DNA of 64,000 nucleotides from Planococcus citri (GCF_950023065.1 NC_088678.1:13630580-13694579), one strand, 5' to 3'; positions 12,174 to 24,912 are shown, numbered from the stretch's first letter. A program made the numbers and translations. The notes: generated by a model not told the origin, from the letters alone.

Positions 12174-12639
12174 GGGATTTTAGCTCAAAAGAAAACAACA
12201 AAACCATTTATGAAATGGGGTTCTTGTCGCCTACTAAAGTAAAGGTAAAACCTCCAGCAAAAATTAGGGAGCTACCCCAATGTAAAAACTGCCACTAAGT
12301 TGGTCATACCAAAACATACTGTGTTAGGAAACCCAGCTGTGTTAAGTGTGGATTAGACCATGAAACAAAGCAATGTAGGAAGAAGAAAGAAGACCCAGCC
12401 AAGTGTGCTAATTGTGATTGTGATCATACAGCTAACTGCAAAGGGTGTTCAGTATATCAAGCAAAAAATTGTTGCTATATCACTAAACCAATGATGACAG
12501 TAACTGATCGTGTCAAGCAAAAGACCACTCAAAGCCAGGAGAAGATAACAACTCAGAAACCTGAACAAGCCAAAATTGTCAAAAGAAACCTTCCAAAGAA
12601 TAACACCGATGAATCAGATGAACCAGTGGAACTACATAG

Positions 12640-13876
12640 GGGTCATTCCATGCCAAATCGGCGGATTTTTGCACGAGGGGTCTTCGATTTTTTTCAAAAT
12701 CAGATCATTTGTAGATGTCATCAAACGATGACGAATGACGCAAACCGGACATTTTTTCGATTTTTTTTGACGGAGCTGTGGCGCTTCAAAGTTCTCCAAA
12801 ATGGCCAAAAATGGAAAATTTCAGTTGCAAATTGCTCCGGTTGTACGTGGTATAGAATTTTGAACTATTTTTTCAAATTGTAGTACTTTGAGAGGGTAAT
12901 CGACGAGTGATGTCAAAATCAGTGTTTCCACTTTTAAAAACCTAAAAAAATCGATTTTAAAACTTATAATTTAAATATAACCACGATGTCCGCCAGTAAA
13001 AATTCTGAAAAAATTCTCAGTTTTAGTCCTTTTTATGTAGAATAACATATCAAAAAATTGGAGGGGCCTTCTTTTTCATTTTCGAGAAAAAAAATATTAC
13101 AAGTTTTACAATTGCTGCAAAGTACCATCAGAAACCTAAAAAATGAAAATTTATGCATTTTTGAAATATTTTACCAATGTGTGGACGATAATGTGAAAAA
13201 ATCCCCCTCCCCCCATTTGTCAACGAATTGACATTTTTCGTGCTATAAATTTTTATTTCAAGAGTGAAATATATGCATTTTTCGTCAATTTGTCGACAAA
13301 TTGGGGGGAGGGGGATTTTTTCACATTATCGTCCACACATTGGTAAAATATTTCAAAAATGCATAAATTTTCATTTTTTAGGTTTCTGATGGTACTTTGC
13401 AGCAATTGTAAAACTTGTAATTTTTTTTTCTCGAAAATGAAAAAGAAGGCCCCTCCAATTTTTTGATATGTTATTCTACATAAAAAGGACTAAAACTGAG
13501 AATTTTTTCAGAATTTTTACTGGCGGACATCGTGGTTATATTTAAATTATAAGTTTTAAAATCGATTTTTTTAGGTTTTTAAAAGTGGAAACACTGATTT
13601 TGACATCACTCGTCGATTACCCTCTCAAAGTACTACAATTTGAAAAAAAAGTTCAAAATTCTATACCACGTACAACCGGAGCAATTTGCAACTGAAATTT
13701 TCCATTTTTGGCCATTTTGGAGAACTTTGAAGCGCCACAGCTCCGTCAAAAAAAATCGAAAAAATGTCCGGTTTGCGTCATTCGTCATCGTTTGATGACC
13801 TCTACAAATGATCTGATTTTGAAAAAAATCGAAGACCCCTCGTGCAAAAATCCGCCGATTTGGCATGGAATGACCC
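12640..13876. mobile_element. 1.24-kb near-perfect palindromic element
   Basis: Starts GGGTCATTCCATGCCAAATC and ends with its inverse complement. The arms 12640-13221 and 13295-13876 are 582 bp each and nearly identical, with a 73-bp loop. ATAG at 12636-12639 and 13877-13880 is a plausible 4-bp target duplication. Open frames in the arms mirror each other (12491-12883 plus, 13633-13905 minus), which explains their identical proteins; I see no family in them. No transposase. Confidence 0.85.
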
Positions 13877-13920
13877 ATAGAAGAGTAGCTAAGCTTATGA
13901 GACATTTGGGAACTGCTTAA

Positions 13921-16470
13921 AAAAATGGATAAAAGAATTTCTTAAGTTGAAAACTCACAAAACAAGCTCAAAGCAAAGAAACATCCATCATTTAAAACCT
14001 CACGACTTACTCGTAGTCATAAAATATTATAAAAAATAAATAGAGTACTCTCACTAGAGAGATACTTTATAAAATAGAAGAGTATACTCTCACTGAAGAG
14101 AATCCTGCGCATGCCATGTAACTAATTTGTTTAAAGTCAGATATATTACTTATTTAAGGTCTCCTTTTGATAAGTAAGTACCTAATTCTCAATGAATTTT
14201 TCCCCAATGATTTCAGATTTTCAAATTTTTTTTGGAGTGATTGTTGATGAATTTTTTCGTGATGACTTCAAGCAGTTATACACACTTTTTTTTTGATGAT
14301 TTTCAGAATGCATATTCTTCATCGGCAATTCAATTTGAAATTTCTCCACGATTTCAAATAACTTTTTTTGTAGGTAGTAATTTTCAATGCTTTTTTTTCA
14401 ACAACAACTGAACTACGCACACTGTTCAGAACACAGCTGCCTATTTTTTTCGCTTTTAAATTCGTGTTTAGTATATTCTATCACGTTTCCAATGTACCTA
14501 CGTAGTATTTTACTCGAATCATAATTTTTTCCAGTATTTTATTCATATTTTTCGCTTTCACCTTTTCTTATTTCCATTTTTCGACTTCCGAACAGAACAG
14601 AAAAAAAGGCAAGAGAAACGATATAAAAATTTTTTCCACGCAGCTTTTTAAATCACGATCTTTCAACCGGCAAAAATTGTACAACTGTAGAAATGGCGAT
14701 AAAGGCAAAAATACGTCCGAATGAACGATAATAATGATTGATTTTCGCCTTGCCAAGTTCAGATTGGCGTATTTTCCGTACGTGAATGTAATTCTGATTA
14801 CCGAATCACCTGTTAGCAGGCGTTAAATTTTTATTGCCTGAATCGAGTACTGAGTACTATATGTATACAAAATATAACGTTAGCTTTTACGGTTATGGAA
14901 TTATTTTCATTTTTCCTTACGAAATTTGTATTATGTGGTGGTCTGTTGCAAGTAATGGGTAATTACTTAATTGACCCGAGAATCGATGGCTACAACGACG
15001 TTGTGTGCTGAAATTTAACGAGTATTTTTTTTTCCTATACTTACTATTTACTATACCAAAGTGAGATCGTACCTACATGTGTATTGTGTTTTGTGTGTGT
15101 GTGTGTTTCTCCTAAATATTTTCTGAAACGTAGTATAGATAGGTAAATTGGATCGAATTTGAAATATAAATTTTTATGTTGGTAATTATATCGACGAATA
15201 ACGAACTAAGTATTAAAGCAATCCGTGCTCGTATTTTTTCGCACATTAATTAATATTCCGAGGTTATTTCGTCGTCTTCATTTATATTCCATTAAAATTA
15301 ACTTAGATACCGAAAGAATATAAAATCATATCGACTAAAATTCTCTACCTCTACCTTAAAAATTTCGATAACATCGGATTTTTTTTTTTTGGTTCTGTTT
15401 CGTTGCCCTTTTATAATGAAAAAAATGAGAAGAAAAATACGCTAATCGAGTTCATTGGCTTTAGTTATTATTATAGACTGAAATTTTAACGCTAGTTAAT
15501 TTCAACTTTCTATATAATTAATTACTTTTTCATTAAGTTTATACTTTTTTCGTTAATTTTAACCCCCTCCCCCCTCATCTCTCTGTCATCCCTCGTACGT
15601 ATAATATCTTGAATTAGCGAAGCAATTAAAAAAAAATTTATTCGAGTAAATTGTAGTAAGCTTAAGTGTTAAATTTCTCGCAGTAAAATGAGCTATTTCT
15701 ACGTAGATAGAATTTCTCGAAGGAGCTTTTAATGCGAACTCCGCGGAGCTTAATTTTCTACGTCGTCGTGACGGCAGCAGAAAAAACTCCCAACGTAATT
15801 AGGAAAAATAATCGAAATATTTTCGTCGACTAGATGGAGATACCCATCCTATGAAATTATTAAAGAGATGTTTGGCTGTGCATGGATGGTGTTGTCGTCG
15901 GATTACATACCTCTACCCAATTTGTATCGAATCGAAAAAGCAATCTGATAAATTAAACGATGTTATTATATACCAACAGGTACTACTATAAGTGTATAAG
16001 GAAATAGAGAAGCGAGTAAAATGCTGAGAATAAATGTCGAAATGCTAAACCATGACAACAGCCAGACACGAGAGACGCGTACACAACACGAATGAATCTA
16101 ATCAAAACAACACACACAGCTCGTGAAAATAACAAGGATATCGGCACGTTGTTGGTTGGTTGGAGGAAGGAAAGAGAGGAAGAAAAAAAAGGAAAAAAAT
16201 AACCAAAGGAATACGACGACGACGACGCGGACAAGGTAAAATCACGATTTAATACGTCGACGAAACCTTCATTTCAACCTTTTCAAAATAATATACCAAA
16301 TACAAGGATAAGGATAAGAGAGAACCGCATCGTATAGAGCTACAAATTCGAACACGTTCGTATATAGTCGAATAATATACCCACGTGATGAACTCCTGCC
16401 CGAGTATTATCAATTGTAAACATACACCGATCATCTATGTACAAAAATGATATTTTGAAATAATTTTCAA
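13921..16470. other. mostly single-copy AT-rich stretch
   Basis: 13921-14180 may be 3' LINE sequence. 14190-14410 repeats the TTTTGA-type low-complexity sequence of 8200-8430. The remainder has CpG-containing, non-repetitive composition, a short GT run near 15093-15107 and GAC runs near 16215. No gene recognised. Confidence 0.4.
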
Positions 16471-16480
16471 TTCTACTTAC

Positions 16481-16635
16481 CCTCCTAATAATATATTAAC
16501 CGATCCGGGTGTATTAGAGGTGTAAAACTGCGATGTATTATTATGATAAATGTGCGAATTCTGACTTCTTTGTTGTGACACTGCAGTAAGCATTGCGTAT
16601 CTGTGTGACATACCCATAAATCCTCCGACGATCAT
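16481..16635 (-). CDS. candidate host coding exon (partial)
   Basis: The minus-strand frame from an ATG at 16635 reads MIVGGFMGMSHRYAMLTAVS and ends in SNTPGSVNILLG. It then meets AGG|GTAAGT, a perfect splice donor (GTAAGT is the complement of 16475-16480). The frame is open upstream to 16761, so the exon could begin further up. Composition is mixed and protein-like (Gln, Ser, Asn, Tyr rich), unlike the repeats around it. I do not recognise the family and found no partner exon. This could be the first coding exon of a minus-strand gene whose long first intron lies below 16475, or chance. Confidence 0.3.
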
Positions 16636-17819
16636 TGGACAACAAAGAATAATTGGTGAAAAATTAATTATACTAACACGTCGCGAAATTACACCATCGT
16701 CGATATGTTCGCGTCGTAATCGAGAAACATGTTTGTACAGAAAATAAACAATGAAATCCAATTACGAGAATAGCGAATATAGAAGGAAAAAAATCGTACC
16801 TAAACTGAAAACGCGATAAAAGGTACTGAGCATATTTTCGTACTACGATTTTCCCCAAACATAATTTCCCATATAGTATAGTTGCTTCCTGAAGGTCGTT
16901 AATTCTTCAGTGTTACCAGCGGAGAGTTTCTTAGCACGAAACATCGTTCGCGAAAGGATAGCCTTTTTTGTATAATGCATACCTTTGGGTACAGATAGCG
17001 CCATTACTATGGTTTTTATTTCATACGAGTACATTGTTGTCATCGTATATTATTACCCTACGTAGTACGTACTACTTGTGTTTTATCGTACGAAATTTGC
17101 AACTTTTTATCAAATTTATAGCCCGTTATTTTGCATCGTATAATATAAATGTACGAGAAACCGAAATATACATACAGATATAATTTTCAAAAGAACTAGA
17201 TTATCCTTTGCGTACTCGTTAACGTACCGGCTCGACTCGGCTGTGTAGTTCTGTGAATTCATTTTTATGATTAATTTTCACTTTAACACGTCGTTCTCTG
17301 TTTAGTACTACCTCTACCTGTCTACCTACTCAGGATAGTGGAAATGTATTTGTATTGTAGATATATCGTCGTCGAAACCAAACGACGACTCGCTGATTTG
17401 CGAAATTTTCACGCCAAATTAACATCTCTCGTCGTCGCGCTTATCTATATTCGCCTCTTTGAGTCCATTGTCAACGGTATTTATTGTGCGAGGATTCGGG
17501 TACTTTTTATATACGCGAATGTGGTCTCGTTTAACGAGATCATCGAATGGGAAAAATAATACTGTACGATGAGAAAAATCTCGTTTGTTTGAAATTTCAT
17601 CGCGTTTTTGAGGTTTTTACTCGTAGTATACTCTTTTTGGTAAATTGTACGTACGGTATTAATGGGTATATACGGTGGAAATGAAATGAAATGATACGAG
17701 GACGGTGTAGTTCGACTCGAGTTGGTAATTTCGTAATTAATTGGAAATCTTTGATGATTTGAATGAATGGAAACTGCAGTGCTTGCATTGTATAGTTTAC
17801 TCTTTCAAGTTTTTCCGCT
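16636..17819. other. single-copy stretch, nothing assigned
   Basis: CpG-containing non-repetitive DNA. A minus-strand frame at 16843-17043 has acceptable composition but no splice or homology support. Confidence 0.35.
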
Positions 17820-19440
17820 ATTTTGCTACCTATTTTGAAAACGTATTTTGGATCAGTAGAACGTGTCGAATTTGAAAATTTTGAGTTTTGGTTAAAAGTG
17901 ATATTAAAAATGAGTTCAGATTTTTTGAGAACTAATATTTTGTTTACTCAATTATCTGCAATGATTTTGAAACTTTTAAGTTTTAATACGTAATTTTGTT
18001 TTTGAATTGTTTGTTCGAAATACATTTCATCACCACTAATAGATTCTGCAGTACATTTGAAAACCCACGTTTTGATTCCAAGCAAGATGAATTTAAGAAT
18101 TTTGAATTTTTCCCTCCCTGTTGAAGTTTTTGTTTGAAGTGTCATTTAAATGGATCCACAATTTTCGAAGAACGGAAAACCCATATTTTTATACCAAACA
18201 CGACCACTTCGAAAATTGTGTTTCATTCCTCTCCTACACTCTTCTTTTTTCAGGTATTGATTCGAAATCATATCAAACATGAATTTCAACTCATTTGAAA
18301 AACAATATTTTGAATTTTGATACCTAACTCTACGATTTTGAAAATGTTGAGTTTTGATACCTCTATAACTATTCCCACATAATATATGAATTTCAGCAAT
18401 CCGGGGGGGGGATCAGCTTGGTTTTCATGGTGGGGGGGGCTAAAACTGTCATAAGAGTCTATTTTACTCAAAGGGGACCTTTTAGAGATGATGGAACTCG
18501 AAATTTTGAAATTTTGAAAATTTTTCTTTGAATTAGGTTTTATTCAAATTTTGAAAATCGAGGGGTCCACCGCAGCCTGAATTTTTCGAAAATGTAAAAA
18601 ATAAAAAATAGGGAATTATTTTCTCATTCTCACCAAAGGACACCACTTTGTGGGTTGGGATGAGGAAAGACCTAAAACAACTAATTTTAGGACATCCCAC
18701 ATAATATATGAATTTCAGCTATTCTTGGGGGGGGGGGGGTCCAGCTTGGTTTTCATGGGAGGGGACTAAAGCCGTCATGAGAGTCTATTTTACTCAAAGG
18801 GGACTTTTTAGAGATGATGGAACTCAAAATTGTAAAATTTTGAAAATTTTTCTTTGAATTCGTTTTTTTTTTAATTTTTGAAAATTGAGGGGCTCACCGC
18901 AGTCTGAATTTTTCGAAAATGTAAAAAATAAAAAATAGGGAATTATTTTCTCACCAGAGATTACCACTTTAGGGGATGGGAGCGGAAAAAATCGCACATT
19001 TTTTTTGCCATGTAGTTAAGGAAATAAGGACCACCATAATAACCACCTACCTACTTATTTTTGAATTTTTGGTTAAAAATTATTATCAAAAATGGATTCA
19101 ATACATTTAAAAACTAAAATTTTGATTCCAAATCAGATGGATTTGTGAATCTTAGTTTTTTTCTTTCTCTTACCCTCTTCTCACTATGATTTTTGGAAAA
19201 TGAAAACAAAAAAATAGTCTCTGCACCTTAGGAAACCTATATTTTGATGCCCAACATGATGAATTTCAGAATTTCGAATTTTACTAAAAAGTGAATTGGT
19301 GCAATCAAAAACCTGCACTTGAATTTTCAGTTCTGCTTCCCACCTTTTCTCAAGCTTTGGCTCAAAATTACTTCAAAAATTTATTCAGCACCTCTAACAA
19401 TTTCCTGCATCAAGTATAAAATAGAGGGATTCTACAATTA
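17820..19440. repeat. degenerate tandem repeat region
   Basis: Diverged units of the type AAACCCACGTTTTGATTCCA, AAGATGAATTT, AGAATTTTGAATTTT recur near 18060, 18170, 19110 and 19240. A clear tandem duplication (18374-18985) sits inside. No coding content. Confidence 0.5.
18374..18985. repeat. two-copy tandem duplication, about 322-bp unit
   Basis: CCCACATAATATATGAATTT starts both copies (18374 and 18696). Both contain a G-run, GCTTGGTTTTCATGG, TCTATTTTACTCAAAGGGGA and CTGAATTTTTCGAAAATGTA in order. The copies differ by scattered substitutions and G-run length. Confidence 0.85.
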
Positions 19441-20119
19441 TTATCGCCCATCTCTGAATGAAGGAAGTGGTACTAATTCGAAAAATGATGTATAAAGTAC
19501 ATAGCATAAAAGAGATTAAAAATAAGTAATCCTGAAAATGCCAAAATACCAATGAAATTAGTGAAGTTGAAATATCGCAAAAGTCGTTTTACATGCTGTG
19601 AAAAAGAAAATAAAATGTAAATAGTATGTACCTTGAAAATTATTACTTACAAATTGGAATTCCAAAAAATGTAAAGCTAAATTTTTCTTTTGAAATGTTT
19701 CAAAAATTATTAGAATGGCTTGAAATTTTTTAACATTTATGTTTAAAAGTTTATAAAATTGCATAAAATTTGTTGATTTGTTACCTACCTATCGAAATTG
19801 TTTTTGAAAATTACAAAATTATTAAAAATGGTTCCAAACAAATAAAAAGTAATTAGAGAAACCGTTTTCAAAAATGATTGGAACTTTGCAAAAGTTGATC
19901 AGTAGTTATCGATAAAAATTCTCCAAAATACTGCAAAGAATTCAAAAATTGTTTAATAATGAAAAAAATCACTTAAAAAGGACCAAAAGATTTTGGTATG
20001 TACTCACAAATGGATCAAATGTAATGAAAATTGTAATAAAATAGTGCAAATTGCTTAAATTGTGAGGAATTGACGTGGAAATAGTGATTAAAAATGTTTT
20101 TTAAAAAAGTGAAAAAACC
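19441..20119. other. AT-rich stretch without features
   Basis: Low-complexity A/T sequence. No gene or structured repeat recognised. Confidence 0.4.
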
Positions 20120-20825
20120 AAAGAGGCCAGTCAGGGAGACAGAAGACCCTTGAGAAGCCAGACAGACGGGTCAATGACCTCAAAAGGCCAGACAGGCAGA
20201 CAGATGACCTTGCAAAACCAAGTAGATGGGTCAATGACCTTGACACGTCTGTCAGACAGGCAGACAGACGACCAGTATAGGCTAGACAGTGGGTCAGTGA
20301 TCTCAAGAAACCCGACAGAAGGGTCAATGATCTCAAAAGGCCAGACAGGCAGACAAACGACCTATAAGTAAACCATATTGAAGAGTCAATGACCTTGAAA
20401 GGACAGACAAGCAAACAAACGACCTAGGGATGGTACATACTGGTAGGTCAGTGACTTTGAAATTCCAGAAACAAGAAGTCAATAACCTTAAGATGCCAGA
20501 CAGACAGGCCAATGAGCTTAAAAAGCTTGAAGACAAACGACCGTGGGAAGCCAGAAAGACGAGTCAATGACCTTAAAGGGCTGACGGGAAGACAAACGAC
20601 TTTGAGAAATCAGACATGTGGTTCAATGACCTTGAGGGGGGGGAATCAATCAGGCATGAAAACGACTTTGGGAAGCCAGACAGGCACACAGACAATCTCG
20701 AGAGTCCAACCAGGCAGGCAGGTGATCTGGGAAAACACCAGACAAGTAGGTCAGCGACCTTGATGAGAGTCCAAACACACATCAATGACCTTAAGTGGCC
20801 AGCCAGACAGCCAGACAACCCAACG
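20120..20825. repeat. degenerate GACAGACGGGTCAATGACCTT minisatellite
   Basis: About 700 bp of alternating blocks related to CCAGACAGGCAGACAGACGA and GGGTCAATGACCTTAAGA, with a period near 35-40 bp and heavy divergence. Open frames in it on both strands are by-products of the repeat. The same unit forms the array at 45930-47545, and both arrays are followed by GATCAGATC-rich sequence (here 20830-20980). Confidence 0.85.
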
Positions 20826-23578
20826 TGCTGAAAACCTGGTCTGGATGATCAGATCAAGTTTTGGTTAGATGATTGCGGACACATCTGATTGGAGGTGGCA
20901 GGCTGCGGGAGATCTCAGCATAGAGCTCAAGTTTGATTCGGATCAAGCCGATGCCGGATGATCACGTCTGATCGAGCATTAAGTCAACTTTACCAAAAAA
21001 ACAAATCCATTGTTCAAAGCTTTTCTTGGTGAGGAGACTTTACATCCATTTTAAAAAAATGATAATCAACAATTTTTCTGTTTTTCTAACGATTCTTGGG
21101 GTTACATATTTATTAAATTTTGAGTAATTTATGATATTTTAAACAATTATGTATGCCTCTGGTTACTGAATAGATATTTTTAAATATTTCTGTGTGATTT
21201 TAAGTAATTTAGTTGACGTTTCATAACTTCAATTTTAAGCATTTTTTGAAATTGTTCAGATAATTGCTGTAGGTAATTTGTTGCAAATTCCGTATCATTT
21301 TTTCACTTTTTTGATAGTTTTATTTTGTCAGAGCTAAATGGAAGGAGGGGAGGATAGATTTTGCTTTAATATTCGTTCCAAAAAACAAAAAAAAAAAAAC
21401 TGAGATCCTCATTCGATTGATTTTGGATTTTCAAAAATCATTGGGACTTTGAAATCATAATTTTCAAAAAGTCGAGGAGAAGGGGAAGGGGTAGGACATT
21501 TCGTATAATTGTAGTAACTTGTTTAATTAATTGGTTGTCATTTCCTAACCGCCATTTTAAAAAGTTCAACCCTGTGTGCCTTCTAACTCTTGGAAAATTG
21601 AAGTTTGACTACCTATAAAATAACCCACATAGGTTTTGCAAACCATTCGAATTTTTTAATTTTATTCTTTTGAAAAATCAGTAAGTACATATAGAAGTTT
21701 CTAGCAGAAATAGCAGAGATCTTTAACAATTACCTACCAGCGCCCTCAGTTTCATGATCCTGCTCACTGTGGTGTAAAAACAATCCCTCATTTCTTGTAC
21801 AATAATTTCACTTTTTCTAGCTCATCTTATCTATTATTATTATTTAAATTTCATTTCATTTCATTTCATTTTTCACAAAAACAGAAACATTATTTATATG
21901 TTTTTTTTTTTTATTTTATTTTTTTTACTGATTATTTGTAAAATGAGAGATGTATGTGGAAGTTGATGAGGGGGTAGGGGGAGTGAACCATTGTAAACGA
22001 CATTTTTCAAAACTGGTACCCATGCAGGTACTCAAATTACAGGGACTATCATGCATAATCCAATAGCGATTCTGAAAAATCCCTCCAACGCGGAAATTTC
22101 CACTCGAAAACTATAATATTACCATTTTTCATTTATTTTTTTTCCACCTCAAAAGATATACCCGCGCGCTTATACAAAACTTAATGGTTTTAATTTCGCT
22201 TTAGAAAATATGGCGGCTGCATCTTCTCTGGTCGTATTGTAAAATACGAAATAACTCCAGTAACCGTGGAATATTCGCTAAAATATGCCGCAGCTATGCA
22301 ACCCTCGTCATTATATGCACTAATTATTCGTGCACCGTTGGCAACAAAATAATAACAGTAGCGTTTAACATATTGCATACCGTTTGCCTTCAATGTGACG
22401 TATTCTTGGAAGCGAAAGGTTCATGTATGCAATTTTCTCGACAATATGACAACCGCGTTTGCGTTTACTATTACTGGTGTATTTTACTGTACAAATGTGA
22501 ATTTTTTTTTTCTTTTCGCCTCTCTTGACACGGTATTGTTGCGGAATATCCCTGTGGCAAGCGAGTTCTTAACAAATCAAATACGAAGTGACGTTTACGC
22601 AGAGTCGAATGAAAAATCTGTATGTTACGGTGTCTGTCTATAGTATATAGGTAGGTATACCAACCTACCTAAATCTACCTCGTATAACTATATAAGTACA
22701 ATATAAGTCGAACGGATTTTACGAGTATTTCCCTGTTGTGATTTGATATGTACGTATTACCTACGACGTGTATGAGTACAAAAAAAAAAAAAGGTAACTT
22801 GTAACTCCTTTCTGCTGCGTATAAATTGTATACCTACCTTCCTTTTTATGATTGTTCGAAAATGATCCCACTGTACTGATTAAAAACCACTCAAATTCTT
22901 TAAAAAATTACTTTTTTTGTGTCGGTTCTCGGTATAGTCATTTCGAATTTGTGTTTCGTTTATTCACGTTCCCTTTTTTTACTTTATTGGTATAAGTATG
23001 GTTTATTCGCTTTCGCAATTCTGTATTCATTTTTATTTTGCCAGGATAACTACGGATGTTGTTGCCATTCAACGATGTTTTCAATAGATTAGTTCCACTT
23101 ATTGGGTAATAATAGTGGACGAATGTGTACATATACACGGTGAATTCTTCTCCATGTATGTATGTAGTGCGATGTTCGAATGAAATGGAAATAAATAAAT
23201 TGACGATATTCGAGATAATTTGTTAAAAGCTCGTTGCGGCGAATTCGTCTAGTCTGCCGTGTGTGTCTCATAAATAAACTTAATAACGGTAATTTTTTCA
23301 AAATTTCTAAACTTTGGCGTATACTAGTTTGCGTTGATAGTTATCATTTGTTGTTTTTTGCCACTCTCATTTCCCAAAAGCAGTTTTAAATTGACTGCGG
23401 ACGATTCTTCAAGACGAACGTTATACGTTTGTGTGCTTTTTCGACTTCTTTTTTTTTGTACCTTGTAGTTAGCTGATTCTTGGATATTTTTTTGGGTGTT
23501 TGTAATTACTTTATTATTACACCCGTCGCATGAGATTTCATATCGAGTGTAGTTTTTAGCACCTTTTTCGCACATTTT
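20826..23578. other. mixed stretch without assigned genes
   Basis: 20826-20980 is the GATCAGATC-rich tail of the minisatellite. 21000-22130 is AT-rich with long T runs. 22130-23570 is CpG-containing, single-copy-like. Minus frames at 22190-22393 and 23324-23587 have mixed composition but show no domain or splice support. Confidence 0.35.
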
Positions 23579-23790
23579 AATTATCAAAAAACACCTTTTA
23601 CAATACGAAACATTTAATGAAATAATTCTAAATTAATATACATAAGCGTGAGACGCGTTTCAGTGTGCTCGGAGACAATTTTCAATCAAATGATCTCCGA
23701 GCAGACCGAAACGCGTCTCACACTTATGTATTAATTTAGAATTATTTCATTAAATGTTTCGTATTGTAAAAGGTGTTTTTTGATAATTTC
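23579..23790. repeat. 212-bp palindrome, about 94-bp arms
   Basis: The left arm AATTATCAAAAAACACCTTT ... GAGACGCGTTTC is matched in inverse by GAAACGCGTCTC ... AAAGGTGTTTTTTGATAAT. The loop is about 24 bp around 23685. The right arm overlaps the 3' part of a minus-strand LINE relic, so the left arm may be an inverted duplicate of the LINE end. Confidence 0.8.
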
Positions 23791-24200
23791 ATATCGAGTT
23801 GGTAGGTCAAATTTTTTAATTAGATGTAAGAATTTTTTAATTTGAGAAGGATCGTCTGGTATGAATAGGGATCTTTCATCTATTTTTAGGGATAGTCGGT
23901 GCTGATGTAAGGAGGGACAGTGATATTGTAAGTGTTGGACAAATAGAAGTTCATGACAGGTAGAACTGGCATGTGGGTTTTGTGGCCCTTTCATAGAGAT
24001 AATTGTGGGTGATTTTTGTGTGGCCAATTCTCAATCTATAGTTACAATGATTTCTTCTATTCTATTCAGTTGGGATAGATTTTTCCAGGGTTGAGTTGTT
24101 TTTTTGTGTTGAAAAAGCTTGTTCAATGTTTGGAGGGACCAAAAGTCTTGCCATTTCTTAAGTGTGTTTTGGGTGAAGATGGAAGAATTTTTTACAAAAA
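23731..24200 (-). pseudogene. LINE ORF2 C-terminal relic
   Basis: On the minus strand from about 24170: LKKWQDFWSLQTLNKLF, then WKNLSQLNRIEEIIVTID, a stop, then ELATQKSPTIISMKGPQNPH and a Cys/His cluster CHELLFVQHLQYHCPSLHQH. The order W-x2-W, a Ser/Asn-R helix, a short loop and C-H ... H-x4-C-P is the usual C-terminal end of Jockey/R1-type ORF2 after RNase H. The RT itself is absent. A stop and degenerate loop show it is dead. Confidence 0.5.
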
Positions 24201-24912
24201 TGCGAAAATTTTAAGCTGCAGTTTTTGGCATAAAACTAGACTTTTTGGAAATTTTAAGTGAAAGCAGACTTTTTGCTATTTTTTGCCGAAGGCAAGACTT
24301 CAAAAGTGTAACTTGGTGAAAACTTTTGGCAAAACGTGAACTTATTTGACTAATTTTTGGACTAAATGCAATATATGTACTTACTTTGAAAATTTTAGAC
24401 AAAGCAAGTTTTTCTGGCAACTATTGTCAAAAAAATGTGACTGTAACAGTGGGGTTGGACAGTACTGCTAGAAGAAGTTATTGTGACAATTTTCTCCTAA
24501 CTAAGGTGGTTTTCTGAGAAATATTCCTCTGGAGAGGAACATTCACCAATTATACCTGACTAGCTCTAGATTATGCAATCCTATCTACCTCAACAAACAC
24601 AGCCAGAAGTTACTATATACTATAAATAAAGAAAGCCTTCTCGAACCAATTACTTATGGTTTTTATTTACAGATGTTAGTGTAAAACAAGTAATTGAGCA
24701 AAATTATACCAACTAATTACAAGTAAACTTATAATTAGTCTGTGTGTAAGATAGGTACACACTACCTATCTAATAACTCTACGAGTAGGTAACTTAAAAC
24801 TATCACAGGAAAACCTGGCAACTTATTTAACAGCAGGGTAAACGTCAAAAAGTATGACTACAGAATACTCGGCAATAGTATCCTTCGTAACATAATTATA
24901 ATTATGCATATA
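24201..24912. other. repeat-like AT-rich stretch
   Basis: 24190-24420 repeats AGCAGACTTTTTGC / TTTTGGCA-type motifs. 24430-24660 has an AATAAA and LTR-like composition but no partner copy in the window. No gene. Confidence 0.35.

Larger units (their letters stand above)
10890..13920 (+). pseudogene. Jockey-like LINE ORF1, split by two insertions
   Basis: Piece 1 (about 10918-11290) reads HHTYQLKQDKPYQVVIKGLH and then VALPLFYVYL, the PRE_C2HC domain of Jockey/X-type ORF1, with frame breaks near 11130 and 11210. Piece 2 (about 12181-12639) resumes with NNKTIYEMGFLSPTKVKVKP and three zinc knuckles: CKNCH-stop-VGHTKTYC, CVKCGLDHETKQC and CANCDCDHTANC. The first knuckle holds a TAA stop. Piece 3 (13881-13920) is a short tail ending in a stop. 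Between them lie the fold-back elements 11291-12173 and 12640-13876. An ORF2 is not seen downstream. The relic is oriented opposite to the one at 9010-9887. Confidence 0.75.

Noticed and set aside
12491..13920. Identical frames on opposite strands
   Set aside because: They are the two arms of the palindromic element, so their agreement is not evidence of coding.
20088..20831. Several 70-108 codon frames
   Set aside because: All fall in the degenerate minisatellite and encode repetitive Ser/Leu or Arg/Gln/Thr strings.
22190..22393. Minus-strand 67-codon frame with mixed composition
   Set aside because: No domain, no splice sites in the right frame, and no neighbour exon.
23324..23587. Minus-strand 87-codon frame with a C-x-x-C pair
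   Set aside because: Looked at as a possible zinc-finger exon, but the His partners and splice sites are missing.
24430..24850. Possible solo LTR with AATAAA
   Set aside because: No second copy in the window and no target duplication could be identified.
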